Below the pieces are notes generated by a model that ran no database searches, was not told where the DNA came from, and saw nothing but the letters and a program-made list of their open reading frames with translations. This document shows positions 50,857 through 59,449 of a stretch of 64,000 nucleotides of DNA, piece by piece. The stretch comes from Nocardioides aromaticivorans. Lineage in GTDB: Bacteria; Actinomycetota; Actinomycetes; Propionibacteriales; Nocardioidaceae. The translations under genes and the position numbers were made by a program. Position 1 is the first letter of the stretch. The number at the start of each line of letters is the position of its first letter. The stretch covers positions 4,475,001 through 4,539,000 of the forward strand of contig NZ_JACBZM010000001.1 in the NCBI RefSeq assembly GCF_013408525.1, in the 5' to 3' direction.

Positions 50857-52719
50857 ATGACACACCTGCCCGGACCGCGACGCGCCCGCCTCGGCGTGGC
50901 CCTCGCCGCGGTGGTCGCCCTCCTCGTCTCGGGGTGCTCCGGCGATGCCGGATCGACCAAGGACATCGCGAGCAAGTACAAGGACATGCCCGCCGAGACC
51001 GGCAACCCCAAGGACGGCGGCACCATCACCGTCGCCCTCACGCCGGGTCTCAGCCCCAACTACATCTACCCGTACCCGCCGGCGTCGGTGAGCGGGACGG
51101 TCATCGCCCGCGGCCAGCTGTGGCGGGCCCTCTACCGGCCGAGCGGGTCCGGCGAGGGCGTCGTCAACGAGGAGCTGAGCATGGCGGAGATGCCGTCCTT
51201 CAGCGACGACCGCAAGACCGTCGAGATCTCGCTCAAGGACTACCAGTGGTCCAACGGTCGGCCGGTCGTCGCCGACGACGTGGTCTTCTCCCTCGACCTG
51301 CTCAAGGCGGGCATCGCCGAGAGCCCCGGTAACTGGAGCTTCTACACGCCCGGGCAGTTCCCGGACGGCGTGCGCGCCGAGGCGACGGACGACAAGACGG
51401 TCACCTTCCACCTCGACACGGCCTACAACGAGTCCTACCTGCTCTCGATGCTTGCCCTGCTCTACGTGATGCCGTCGCAGGAGTGGAACATCGCGGAGAC
51501 CGGCGGCGAGCACCTCGACGCGACGGACCCGAAGAACGCCACGGCGATCTACAGGTACCTGACCAAACAGGCCGAGGACCAGGCCGGCTTCACGACGAAC
51601 CCGCTGTGGAAGGTCGTGAACGGGCCGTTCCAGCTGAAGAGCTTCGACCCGACGACCGGTTCGTTCTCGCTGGTGCCCAACGAGGAGTACAGCGGGCCCG
51701 GCGACCAGCACCTCGACCAGGTCGACTTCAAGGCGTTCACCTCCGCCTCCGCGGTGCTCAACCAGTACAAGGCGGGCACGCTCACCGTCGGCACCCTGGA
51801 CGCGAGCTTCGTCAACGAGATCGACGACCTCAAGAAGGACGGCTACCACGTGTACGGCGCGCCCGCGCCCGCCCGCTTCGACCCGCTGACCTTCAACTTC
51901 AAGAACACGGTCGACAACTTCGACAAGGTCGCGAGCCAGCTGTACGTGCGGCAAGCGCTGCAGCACCTGATCGACCAGGACGGCTACATCGCGAGCCGCG
52001 GTGTCTACAACGGCACGGCGTCGGAGAACTACAGCGTGGCCGGGGCGGAGTCGCCGTACCCGCCGGAGTTCGGTGACGAGCCGACGTACCCGTTCGACCC
52101 GGACGCGGCGGAGAAGCTGCTGACCGACCACGGCTGGAAGGTCGTGCCGGACGGCCGCACGACCTGCGCGAACCCCGGCACGGGCGCGGACCAGTGCGGG
52201 GCGGGCATCCCCGAGGGCCAGGCCATCAGCTTCACCCTCGCGTCGGCGAACACGCCGTCCTACGTCGGCGCACGTGACATCGCCTTCGCCTCGCAGGCGA
52301 AGAAGCTCGGCATCGAGGTCAAGGTCGTCACCAAGTCGCTCAACTACATGTACGCCAACTACGGCAACAGCTTCGCCCCGGCGAAGGCGAACGAGTGGGC
52401 GATGCAGGACTACGGCGCGATCTACCAGGCGGCGGGCTACCCGACCAGCAACACGCTGTTCAACACCACGGGCAGCTTCAACCTCGGCAGCTACGCCAAC
52501 AAGAAGATCGACGAGCTGATCGACCAGTCGACCTTCGGCGCCGATCCGGCTGCGCTGTCGAAGGAGATCACCGCGATCTCCGAGGACCTGCCCGTGCTGC
52601 TGTTCCCGACACCGCACACGCTGGTCGTCTGGAAGGACACGCTGTCGGGGCCGCAGGACTCGTTCCACGCCCTGCTGAGCTTCCTGTACTCGCCGGAGCT
52701 GTGGTACTTCCACCAATGA
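50857..52719 (+). CDS. extracellular solute-binding lipoprotein, family 5 (DppA-like)
   Basis: 620 residues. The signal peptide RRARLGVALAAVVALLVSGC has a lipobox with Cys27 for membrane anchoring. The mature part has the SBP family 5 layout: KDGGTITVALTPGLSPNYIY, WSNGRPVVADDVVFSLDLLK, FKNTVDNFDKVASQLYVRQA and a closing SFLYSPELWYF. It binds peptides or related amphipathic solutes and delivers them to DppBC. RBS CAGGAG is 6 nt upstream. The stop overlaps the start of the fusion enzyme by ATGA. Confidence 0.93.
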   Translation: MTHLPGPRRARLGVALAAVVALLVSGCSGDAGSTKDIASKYKDMPAETGNPKDGGTITVALTPGLSPNYIYPYPPASVSGTVIARGQLWRALYRPSGSGEGVVNEELSMAEMPSFSDDRKTVEISLKDYQWSNGRPVVADDVVFSLDLLKAGIAESPGNWSFYTPGQFPDGVRAEATDDKTVTFHLDTAYNESYLLSMLALLYVMPSQEWNIAETGGEHLDATDPKNATAIYRYLTKQAEDQAGFTTNPLWKVVNGPFQLKSFDPTTGSFSLVPNEEYSGPGDQHLDQVDFKAFTSASAVLNQYKAGTLTVGTLDASFVNEIDDLKKDGYHVYGAPAPARFDPLTFNFKNTVDNFDKVASQLYVRQALQHLIDQDGYIASRGVYNGTASENYSVAGAESPYPPEFGDEPTYPFDPDAAEKLLTDHGWKVVPDGRTTCANPGTGADQCGAGIPEGQAISFTLASANTPSYVGARDIAFASQAKKLGIEVKVVTKSLNYMYANYGNSFAPAKANEWAMQDYGAIYQAAGYPTSNTLFNTTGSFNLGSYANKKIDELIDQSTFGADPAALSKEITAISEDLPVLLFPTPHTLVVWKDTLSGPQDSFHALLSFLYSPELWYFHQ

Positions 52720-55691
52720 TGACCGCGGTCGACCTCGCCGGGCTGCGCCCGCTCGTGCGCGATGCACGGGTGGTGGCGCTCGGCGAGGCCGCTCACAACG
52801 TGACCGAGCTCCACGAGGTCCGGGACGAGCTGTTCCGGATGCTCGTGGACCTCGGCTTCACGGCGCTCGTGCTCGAGTCCGGGTTCGCCGAGGGCCTGGC
52901 GGTCGACGCCTGGGTGCGCGGCGGTCCCGGGGAGGTCGCCGCCGTCGCCGGCGAAGGCATCTCCTACGGCTTCGGGCACTCGCCGGCCGTCCACGCGCAG
53001 CTCGGCTGGATGCGTGAGCGCGGCGGCCTCCGCTTCTACGGCATGGACGTGGCCGGCGCCTCGACGTCGCCGGGACCGGCGGTGCGCGAGCTGCTGCTCC
53101 GGCTCGAGCCCGAGCCCGGGGACGACGCACTGCTCCGGCGCGCGGACCTCGGCGGGCGCGTGGAGGCGGCCGTGCGGTACGCCGGCCTGTCCGACGAGGA
53201 CCGCGAGCGCCTGCACGCCGACCTCCGGATCCTCGCCGACCGTGGCAGTGCCGCCGCGGACCCGGTCGCGCAGCGGCTCGCCGCGTCGGTACGGGCCTTC
53301 GCCGATGGACAGGACCGTGACGTGTTCATGGCGGAGACGGTCCGTTGGGTCCTCGAACGGGAGGAGCGGGTGCTGGTCGGAGCGCACAACGGCCACGTCC
53401 AGCGCACGCCGTACGACGGCCGGCCGACGATGGGCTCGCTGCTCTCCGCGGCGCTCGGACCCGAGCTGGTGGTCGTCGGCACGACCTGGGCCTCGGGTCC
53501 GCGCGTCGAGATCACCGACCTCTCCGACCGGCCCTTCGACTGGGCGGTGTCCCTCGCCGGGAATGCCCCGGCCCCGGCGCTTCCCAGCGCAGGTGCCTTC
53601 GACCACGTGCTGGCGCTGGGGGAGGTGCACCGGGTGCCCGGCGCCTTCGAGCGGCTCCGGGCCGAGCTCGCCGCGCCGTACCCGCCGACCCGGACGGTCG
53701 ACGTCGTCGCCACGCAGGCGGGCGTCTCGGTCCCGGACCCCTACCGCTGGCTCGAGGCCGAGGACGACGAGGTGCACGCCTGGCAGCGCCGGCAGGCCGA
53801 GGTGGCCACGGGCACCATCCTCGGCGGCCAGGACCGGGGCGCCCTGCGCGCGCTCGTCGAGCAGTACGACGCCGGCGCGCGGCCCGCCCTGCCGAGGCAT
53901 GCCGCCGGCAGGTGGTTCCGGCCGGTGGGCGACGCCCTGGTCGCCTCGGACGAGCCGCTCGGGGACGGTTCGGTCGTGGCGCGCCTCGAGCCGGGGGAGG
54001 TGCTCTCGTGGTTCGCGCCGTCCCCGGACGGGCGGCTCCTCGCGTTCGGCGTGTGCGACGACGGCAGCGAGCACAACACGATCCGCCTGGTGGAGGTCGC
54101 GTCCGGTGAGCGCCGGCCGGCACCACCGCAGGTCCTGCACAGCGCCTGGGCCGGGGGCGTCTCCTGGCAACCCGACAGCGGCGGCTTCTGGTTCCTCGCC
54201 CTGAGCGGCACCCCGGAGGAGTTCGTCCAGGCGACCTTCCACCACGACCTCGCCTCGGGCGCGACCGTCGTCGAGGAGATCCCGCTGCCGGAGGGCTCGC
54301 GCGAGTACACCCTCGTGCAGCCCTCGCCGGACGGTCGCTGGCTGGTGGCAGCGCACCGGGTCGGGAGCCCCGTGCCGGTCGCCGTGCGCGACCTCCGCGA
54401 GCCCGCCGCCGGCTGGCGTCCCTTCGTCACCGGCTGCACGGGCACGGTCGCCGGCCACGTCGTCGGCGACCGGTACGTCGCGGTGACCGACATCGGCGCC
54501 GCGCGCGGCCGCGTGGTCGCGATCCCGCTCGACTCGCCGACGCCGGCCGACCCGGCGACGTGGGCCGAGCTCGTGCCGGAGGGACCCACGGTGCTGCGCG
54601 CGCTGACGCCGGTGGCGGAGCACCTCTACCTCGCCGAGCTCGACCGGACCTTCGCCCGGATCCGGGTCCTCGACGCCGCCGGCGTCCCGGTCGGCGAGGT
54701 GCCGATGCCGGCGGGCGGCACGATCGCGGCGCCCTTCTTCCCCCTCACCGGCCTCGCCGTCGGCGCCCCGGCCCCCGAGCTGGTCTTCGCGTTCTCCACG
54801 TTGACGCGCTCGTGGAGCGTGCACCGCCACCGTCCCGGTGGCGGTGTCGAGGAGCTGGCGCCCCCGAGGGTGGTCCTCGACGCGTCCGTCGAGGCGGGGA
54901 GCGCGCCCGCCGGTGACGGGACCGCGGTGCCCTTCCACGTCGTGCGCCCCGCCGGGGCCGATCACGGTGCGCCGGCGCCGGTGCTCGTCACGGCCTATGG
55001 CGCCGCCAACGTGGCCACGCTGCCGTCGTACCAGCCCGATCTCGCGGCGTTCGTCGCGGCAGGCGGCACGCTGGTGCAGGCCTACCTGCGCGGGGGAGGG
55101 GAGCTCGGGCGGGACTGGTACCTGGCGGCCCATCGCGAGACCAAGCACGTGCGCGACGACGACCTCGTCGCCGTCGCCGAGCACCTCGTCGCCTCGGGCG
55201 TCAGCACCACGGACCGGATGGCGCTGACCGGCGGGTCCGACGGCGGGCTGATGTGCGGCGTCGCGGTGACCACCCGGCCCGACCTGTGGCGCGCGGTGCT
55301 GCCCAGGGCGCCCCTGCTCGACCTGGTCGCGGGCATGCGCGACCCCTATCTCGACTTCGTCATCCGCAAGGCGTGGGGCGATCCCGACGACCCCGAGGAC
55401 GTACGACGCATGATCGGTCGTTCGCCGTACGAGCTGGTCCGTCCGGGCGAGTTCCCGGCGGTCTACCTGCAGGCGGGCGCGAACGACCCGCGGTGCCGGC
55501 CGTGGCACGCCCGCAAGTTCGTCGCCCGGCTGCAGGCAGCCCAGCGCGGCACGGCACCGGTCCTCGTCCACGTCTTCGAGGGCGCCGGCCACGGCGCGGC
55601 CAGCGGACCCGAGGTGGTCCTGGCCCAGGACGTGGAGTGGCTCGGCTTCCTGGTCCGCGAGCTGGGGCTCAGGCCCCGCTCGTCCGGGTGA
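52716..55691 (+). CDS. fusion: erythromycin-esterase-like domain + S9 prolyl oligopeptidase
   Basis: 991 residues in one frame. Residues 1 to about 320 are of the erythromycin esterase (EreA/PF05139) type, with GEAAH (23-27), LESGFAEG (53-60), YGMDVAG (about 108) and the AHNGH catalytic His region (223-227). Residues about 321-991 are a full S9A prolyl oligopeptidase: PYPPTRTVD and VPDPYRWLEAEDDEVHAWQR lead into a beta-propeller, then an alpha/beta hydrolase with Ser841 in GGSDGG, Asp924 in GANDPR and His959 in GAGHG. No signal peptide, so it is cytosolic. It overlaps the binding-protein gene by 4 nt and so belongs to the importer operon. I know of no standard enzyme with this architecture. 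Confidence 0.88.
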   Translation: MMTAVDLAGLRPLVRDARVVALGEAAHNVTELHEVRDELFRMLVDLGFTALVLESGFAEGLAVDAWVRGGPGEVAAVAGEGISYGFGHSPAVHAQLGWMRERGGLRFYGMDVAGASTSPGPAVRELLLRLEPEPGDDALLRRADLGGRVEAAVRYAGLSDEDRERLHADLRILADRGSAAADPVAQRLAASVRAFADGQDRDVFMAETVRWVLEREERVLVGAHNGHVQRTPYDGRPTMGSLLSAALGPELVVVGTTWASGPRVEITDLSDRPFDWAVSLAGNAPAPALPSAGAFDHVLALGEVHRVPGAFERLRAELAAPYPPTRTVDVVATQAGVSVPDPYRWLEAEDDEVHAWQRRQAEVATGTILGGQDRGALRALVEQYDAGARPALPRHAAGRWFRPVGDALVASDEPLGDGSVVARLEPGEVLSWFAPSPDGRLLAFGVCDDGSEHNTIRLVEVASGERRPAPPQVLHSAWAGGVSWQPDSGGFWFLALSGTPEEFVQATFHHDLASGATVVEEIPLPEGSREYTLVQPSPDGRWLVAAHRVGSPVPVAVRDLREPAAGWRPFVTGCTGTVAGHVVGDRYVAVTDIGAARGRVVAIPLDSPTPADPATWAELVPEGPTVLRALTPVAEHLYLAELDRTFARIRVLDAAGVPVGEVPMPAGGTIAAPFFPLTGLAVGAPAPELVFAFSTLTRSWSVHRHRPGGGVEELAPPRVVLDASVEAGSAPAGDGTAVPFHVVRPAGADHGAPAPVLVTAYGAANVATLPSYQPDLAAFVAAGGTLVQAYLRGGGELGRDWYLAAHRETKHVRDDDLVAVAEHLVASGVSTTDRMALTGGSDGGLMCGVAVTTRPDLWRAVLPRAPLLDLVAGMRDPYLDFVIRKAWGDPDDPEDVRRMIGRSPYELVRPGEFPAVYLQAGANDPRCRPWHARKFVARLQAAQRGTAPVLVHVFEGAGHGAASGPEVVLAQDVEWLGFLVRELGLRPRSSG

Positions 55692-57366
55692 GGTCGAGCA
55701 GCCGCAGCTGGAGCATGACCGCGAGCCGCGCGTCGGGGTCGGCGAGGTCGACCTGGCCGACCTCGGTGGCCCGGCGCAGCCGGTAGCGGAAGGTGTTGGT
55801 GTGGACGTACATCGCCGCGGACGCGACGGCCACGTCGCCGAACGCGTCGAGCCACGCCCGCAGGGTCTCCATCAGGCTGCTCTGGTGGATCCGGTCGTAG
55901 GCCATGATGCGGGCGACCGGACCGCTCGGGAGGTCGCCCTTCGGGACGCGGTCGGCGAGCTCGAGGAGCAGCGCCTCCAGGTGCACGTCCTCCAGGCGGA
56001 CCACCTGCTGCCCGCCGCGACGCGACCGCAGCACCCGCAGGGCCCGGTCGGCGCCGGTGCGTGAGCGCTGCAGGGCCGCACCGCCGGCCGCGATCGGACC
56101 GACGCCGACCAGCGGACGCAGCCGCGAGTCGACGCGGGAGAGGAAGTCCGACGCGATCACCACGGCGCGCTCCTCGCTGTCCTTGCGGCCGCGGGCCACG
56201 GGGAGGATGGCATAGGCGACGTCGCCGACCAGCCCCGCCGCGCTCCGCGGGTGCACCGCGGTGAGGTGGAGCGCGAAGGCGTCCGCGAGGCGCTTGCGCT
56301 CGACGGCGAGCTGCGCCGGCAGGGGAGGCTCGGCGTCGGCGCCGACCACGGTGAGCGCCAGCACCACGGCAGGCTCGTCCTTGAGGCCGAGCCGCTGCAG
56401 CGTCTCGACGGTCCGGGGTCCGCCCTCGAGCGCGGTGCTCAGCAGCTCGGCGCGCAGTCGACGCTCGACGTCGGCGTCGGCCCGCTGCCAGACCAGGTGC
56501 ATCGCGACGATCTTCGCGCCGTCGTACAGGGCCTGGCTGCGTTGCTCGTCGAGCGGCTCCTCGGCCACGGCCCAGATGGTCCCGAGGATCTCGTCGCCGG
56601 CCCGGATCGCGATCGCCGCGCGGCCCTGGCCGCCGGGGGTGCTGTCGTCGATGGGCGGCACGAACACCGGCCGCGTGCTGCGGTAGATCTCCTGGAAGTC
56701 GCCGCGCTCCTCGAGGATGCGGGTGTAGTGCTCGGGCACCTGGCGGCGCAGGATCGTCTGCACCCGCCAGCTGTCGACCTCCTCCTGGCGGCTCGAGAAG
56801 GCCAGGAGCCGGGAGCTGCGGTCCTCGATCGTGACGGGCGCGTCGACCAGCGCCGCGATCGCGTTGGCGACGGCGAAGAGGTCGTCCAGGCCGGACTGGT
56901 AGCCCGTCACCTGGCGCAGGCCGGCGCCGGACCTGCCGAGCTGTCCGGTCGGGACGGCCGGGTCGGCGACCACCGCCGCGGGCTCGGCGGTGAGGGTCCG
57001 CAACATCCCGGCCAGCTCGTTCCACGACGCGCCGCGGGCCAGCGCGAGGACGACGACACCGGCTCCCCGGGCCGCCTCCTCCAGCACCTCGGTCGCCTCG
57101 ACGGGGCCGCGGACGACGAGCGCGAGCGCGCCCCGGCCACCGCTCTCCCGCGCGACCCGGGCGATCGCTGCCGGATCCTGCAGCCCGACGCCGAGGACGA
57201 CTGCGTTGTCGGGCAGCTCGGGCTCGTCGAGGGGGTCGTGGATGACGATCCCGCCGATCTCACCGGCCCGGACCTCGCCGCACACCACGTCCAGCAGGGT
57301 CGCCCCGACCTCCTCGAGCACGCGCGTCAGCCCGGCGCGGGGGAGATTGCTCACGGCTGCCGACAC
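55669..57366 (-). CDS. PucR/CdaR-type transcriptional regulator
   Basis: 565 residues. The N-terminal PucR ligand domain (LLDVVCGEVRAGEIGGIVIH) is followed by a GAF-like middle (DAPVTIEDRSSRLLAFSSRQ; RAAIAIRAGDEILGTIW) and the C-terminal PucR helix-turn-helix (LMETLRAWLDAFGDVAVASA and VHTNTFRYRLRRATEV). TAGCGT ends 7 nt before the GTG (leaderless pattern), so it can be expressed apart from the upstream NSAR operon. Members regulate purine, amino-acid or glycolate catabolism. It converges on the fusion-enzyme gene with a 23-nt overlap. Its likely targets are the flanking catabolic operons. Confidence 0.9.
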   Translation of the reverse strand: MSAAVSNLPRAGLTRVLEEVGATLLDVVCGEVRAGEIGGIVIHDPLDEPELPDNAVVLGVGLQDPAAIARVARESGGRGALALVVRGPVEATEVLEEAARGAGVVVLALARGASWNELAGMLRTLTAEPAAVVADPAVPTGQLGRSGAGLRQVTGYQSGLDDLFAVANAIAALVDAPVTIEDRSSRLLAFSSRQEEVDSWRVQTILRRQVPEHYTRILEERGDFQEIYRSTRPVFVPPIDDSTPGGQGRAAIAIRAGDEILGTIWAVAEEPLDEQRSQALYDGAKIVAMHLVWQRADADVERRLRAELLSTALEGGPRTVETLQRLGLKDEPAVVLALTVVGADAEPPLPAQLAVERKRLADAFALHLTAVHPRSAAGLVGDVAYAILPVARGRKDSEERAVVIASDFLSRVDSRLRPLVGVGPIAAGGAALQRSRTGADRALRVLRSRRGGQQVVRLEDVHLEALLLELADRVPKGDLPSGPVARIMAYDRIHQSSLMETLRAWLDAFGDVAVASAAMYVHTNTFRYRLRRATEVGQVDLADPDARLAVMLQLRLLDLTRTSGA

Positions 57367-57470
57367 GCCGGTGACGCTAGCCCCGGTGCGGGGTGCGCCC
57401 GTTCGTCGATCACGACGAAATCATCGCACTCATTCGTCCGCGCCGACACACGCCGGAGACCTCACGGACC

Positions 57471-58580
57471 TCAGGGCGCGAGCGGGAGCCATTCCCGCGC
57501 CACGGTGACCTCGTCGAGCACGTCGGCGATCGGGCTCACCCCGATGCCCGCGCCGGTCGGGACCCGCAGCTGGCCGTCCTCGAGCACGAACGGCTCGGTG
57601 AGGTCGGTGCGGTAGTAGCGCTCGGACGCCGAGGTGTCGCCCGGCAAGGTGAAGCCGGGCAGCGCGGCCAGGGCCAGGTTGGCCGCGCGGCCCAGCCCGG
57701 TCTCGAGCATCCCCCCGCACCAGACGGGCACGCCGTGCGCCGCGCAGACGTCGTGGATCCGTCGCGCCTCGAGGTAGCCCCCGACGCGACCCGGCTTGAT
57801 GTTGACGATCCGGCAGGCGCCGAGCGCGATCGCGTCGGCCGCCGCGGCTGCCGAGACGATCGACTCGTCCAGGCACAACGGGGTGCGGATCGCGCGGGCG
57901 AGCTCTGCGTGGCCGAGCAGGTCGTCCTCGGGCAGCGGCTGCTCGACGAGGAGCAGATCGAAGGCGTCGAGCTGGAGGAGGTGACGGAGGTCGCTGCGTC
58001 GGTAGGCGGTGTTCGCGTCGACCTGGAGCGGGATGTCGCCGAACCGCTCGCGCACGGCCCGGACGGGCTCGACGTCCCAACCGGGCTCGATCTTCAGCTT
58101 GATCCGTCGGTAGCCGGCCGCCAGGTACTCGTCGACGACGTCGAGCAGGGCAGGGACCGACCCCGTGATCCCGACCGACACCCCGCACGGCACATGGGTC
58201 CGCACCGCGCCGAGGGCGTGGGCGAAGGAGACGCCGCGGGCGCGGAGATCGGCGTCCAGCACCGCCGTCTCGAGGGCGGCCTTGGCCATCCGGTGGCCCT
58301 TGAACGGCGCCAACGCCGGGGCGACCCGGTGCGCGTCCAGGTCGGGAGCGGCCGCGACCGCGGGCACGAGGAAGCGGCGCAGCACGTCGGCGGCGGCGCC
58401 GGTGTACTCCGAGGAGTAGTGCGGTCCGGTGCCCGCACCGCACTCGCCCCAGCCCTCGGCCTCGTCGGTGACCACGCGGACCAGGACCGCCTCGCGCACG
58501 GTCTCCGTGCCGAACGAGGTCCGGAACGGCGCCACCAGCGGCACCTCCACGGTGCGGATCTCCACACCCTCGAGCTTCAT
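57471..58580 (-). CDS. N-succinylamino acid racemase / o-succinylbenzoate synthase family (enolase superfamily)
   Basis: 369 residues. The muconate-lactonizing subgroup fold shows the KxK acid/base pair in YRRIKLKIEPGWD, metal ligands Asp (LQVDANTAYR), Glu (LLVEQPLPEDD) and Asp (LCLDESIVS), and the opposite-face Lys in IVNIKPGRVGGY. Length and the GGMLETGLGRAANLALAALP loop match the NSAR/OSBS group. No menaquinone gene is nearby, while an acyltransferase and a deacylase are, so racemisation of N-acyl amino acids is far more likely than OSBS alone. RBS GGAAGGAG; start overlaps the GNAT stop by ATGA. Confidence 0.88.
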   Translation of the reverse strand: MKLEGVEIRTVEVPLVAPFRTSFGTETVREAVLVRVVTDEAEGWGECGAGTGPHYSSEYTGAAADVLRRFLVPAVAAAPDLDAHRVAPALAPFKGHRMAKAALETAVLDADLRARGVSFAHALGAVRTHVPCGVSVGITGSVPALLDVVDEYLAAGYRRIKLKIEPGWDVEPVRAVRERFGDIPLQVDANTAYRRSDLRHLLQLDAFDLLLVEQPLPEDDLLGHAELARAIRTPLCLDESIVSAAAAADAIALGACRIVNIKPGRVGGYLEARRIHDVCAAHGVPVWCGGMLETGLGRAANLALAALPGFTLPGDTSASERYYRTDLTEPFVLEDGQLRVPTGAGIGVSPIADVLDEVTVAREWLPLAP

Positions 58581-59449
58581 CGTTCCCTGCTCCTTCCGTC
58601 GGTGGCGGGCTCGCGGTCGACGACGTACCAGCCGGCCCGGTCGAAGCCGCGCACCCGGGCGCCGTCCGCCAGGAGGCCGCCGAGGACCTCGCGCAGGGCG
58701 GTGCGCCACTGCGCCGCGGTGCGCGGGTCGTGCTCGCGCAGCCCCTCGATGTCATCGGGTACGCCGACCAGCACGGTCCTGCCCAGGACGGGCCGCTGCA
58801 GCGGGCCGCCCGCCGCCGAGGCCTCGAGCGCGACCTGGGCGCCGGCGTGCCGCTCGGCCCCGCCGTCGAGGGTCCGGGGGCTCCCGGCGCAGGCGGCACG
58901 AACCGCATCGGTCGTGAGCGACCATCGCACGAGGATCCGGTCGGTGTCGTCACTGCGGTTGACCTGGTCGTCGATCGGCCCGTAGAAGTTCGGCAGGTAC
59001 TCGTCGGCGTCCGCGGCGAGCTTGCCCAGGTTGAACCACGCGTTGCGCCGGATCAGCGGGTCGTAGGTCCACGAGATCTCGGCGGTGTCGTGCGCGAGCG
59101 CCCACGCCCGCTGGTGGAGCTTCAGGGCATAGCCGACATGGCGTGCCCGGGAGCTGGTGAGCACGCCGGCGATGTGGCTGTGCAGGGCATGGCGTGCAGG
59201 CGCCGCGAAGAAGCCGAAGCAGGCGCCGACCAGCTCGTCGCCGGCGTACGCGCCGCTGACGTAGCTTCCCGCCTTGGCCATGGCCTTGAGCAGGTCGGCG
59301 GTCACGGGTGGGGCGGCGGCGCCGGTCCGCCAGATCCGCTCGTAGAGCCGGCGCACCGCTTCGAGGTCCGCGACCTCGTCGAGGGTGCGGATGACCACGC
59401 CCGACGTCGCGGCGGCCCGCGCGGCGTCCTCTTCGGCGTGGATCAGCAT
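58577..59449 (-). CDS. GNAT-superfamily N-acyltransferase (NSAR-linked type)
   Basis: 290 residues. The N-terminal GNAT core runs VVIRTLDEVADLEAVRRLYE, then GACFGFFAAPARHALHSHIA, then SRARHVGYALKLHQRAWALA at the acyl-CoA loop and AEISWTYDPLIRRNAWFNLG. The C-terminal half (LVRWSLTTDAVRAACAG on) follows the pattern of the predicted acetyltransferases encoded beside NSAR genes in Geobacillus and Deinococcus relatives. Proposed role: N-succinylation of D-amino acids from succinyl-CoA. Overlaps the M20 gene by 7 nt and NSAR by 4 nt. Confidence 0.85.
   Translation of the reverse strand: MLIHAEEDAARAAATSGVVIRTLDEVADLEAVRRLYERIWRTGAAAPPVTADLLKAMAKAGSYVSGAYAGDELVGACFGFFAAPARHALHSHIAGVLTSSRARHVGYALKLHQRAWALAHDTAEISWTYDPLIRRNAWFNLGKLAADADEYLPNFYGPIDDQVNRSDDTDRILVRWSLTTDAVRAACAGSPRTLDGGAERHAGAQVALEASAAGGPLQRPVLGRTVLVGVPDDIEGLREHDPRTAAQWRTALREVLGGLLADGARVRGFDRAGWYVVDREPATDGRSRER

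Noticed and set aside
52716..53690. EreA-like domain as a macrolide-resistance gene
   Set aside because: It is only one domain of a peptidase fusion in a catabolic operon; family membership does not show macrolide esterase activity.
52491..55592. 1033-codon open frame antisense to the esterase-peptidase fusion
   Set aside because: Shadow of GC-rich coding sequence; no family features, whereas the + strand frame has two intact catalytic domains.
57471..58580. Assignment as menaquinone o-succinylbenzoate synthase (menC)
   Set aside because: No other men genes nearby, and the operon partners are an acyltransferase and a deacylase; promiscuous OSBS activity remains possible.
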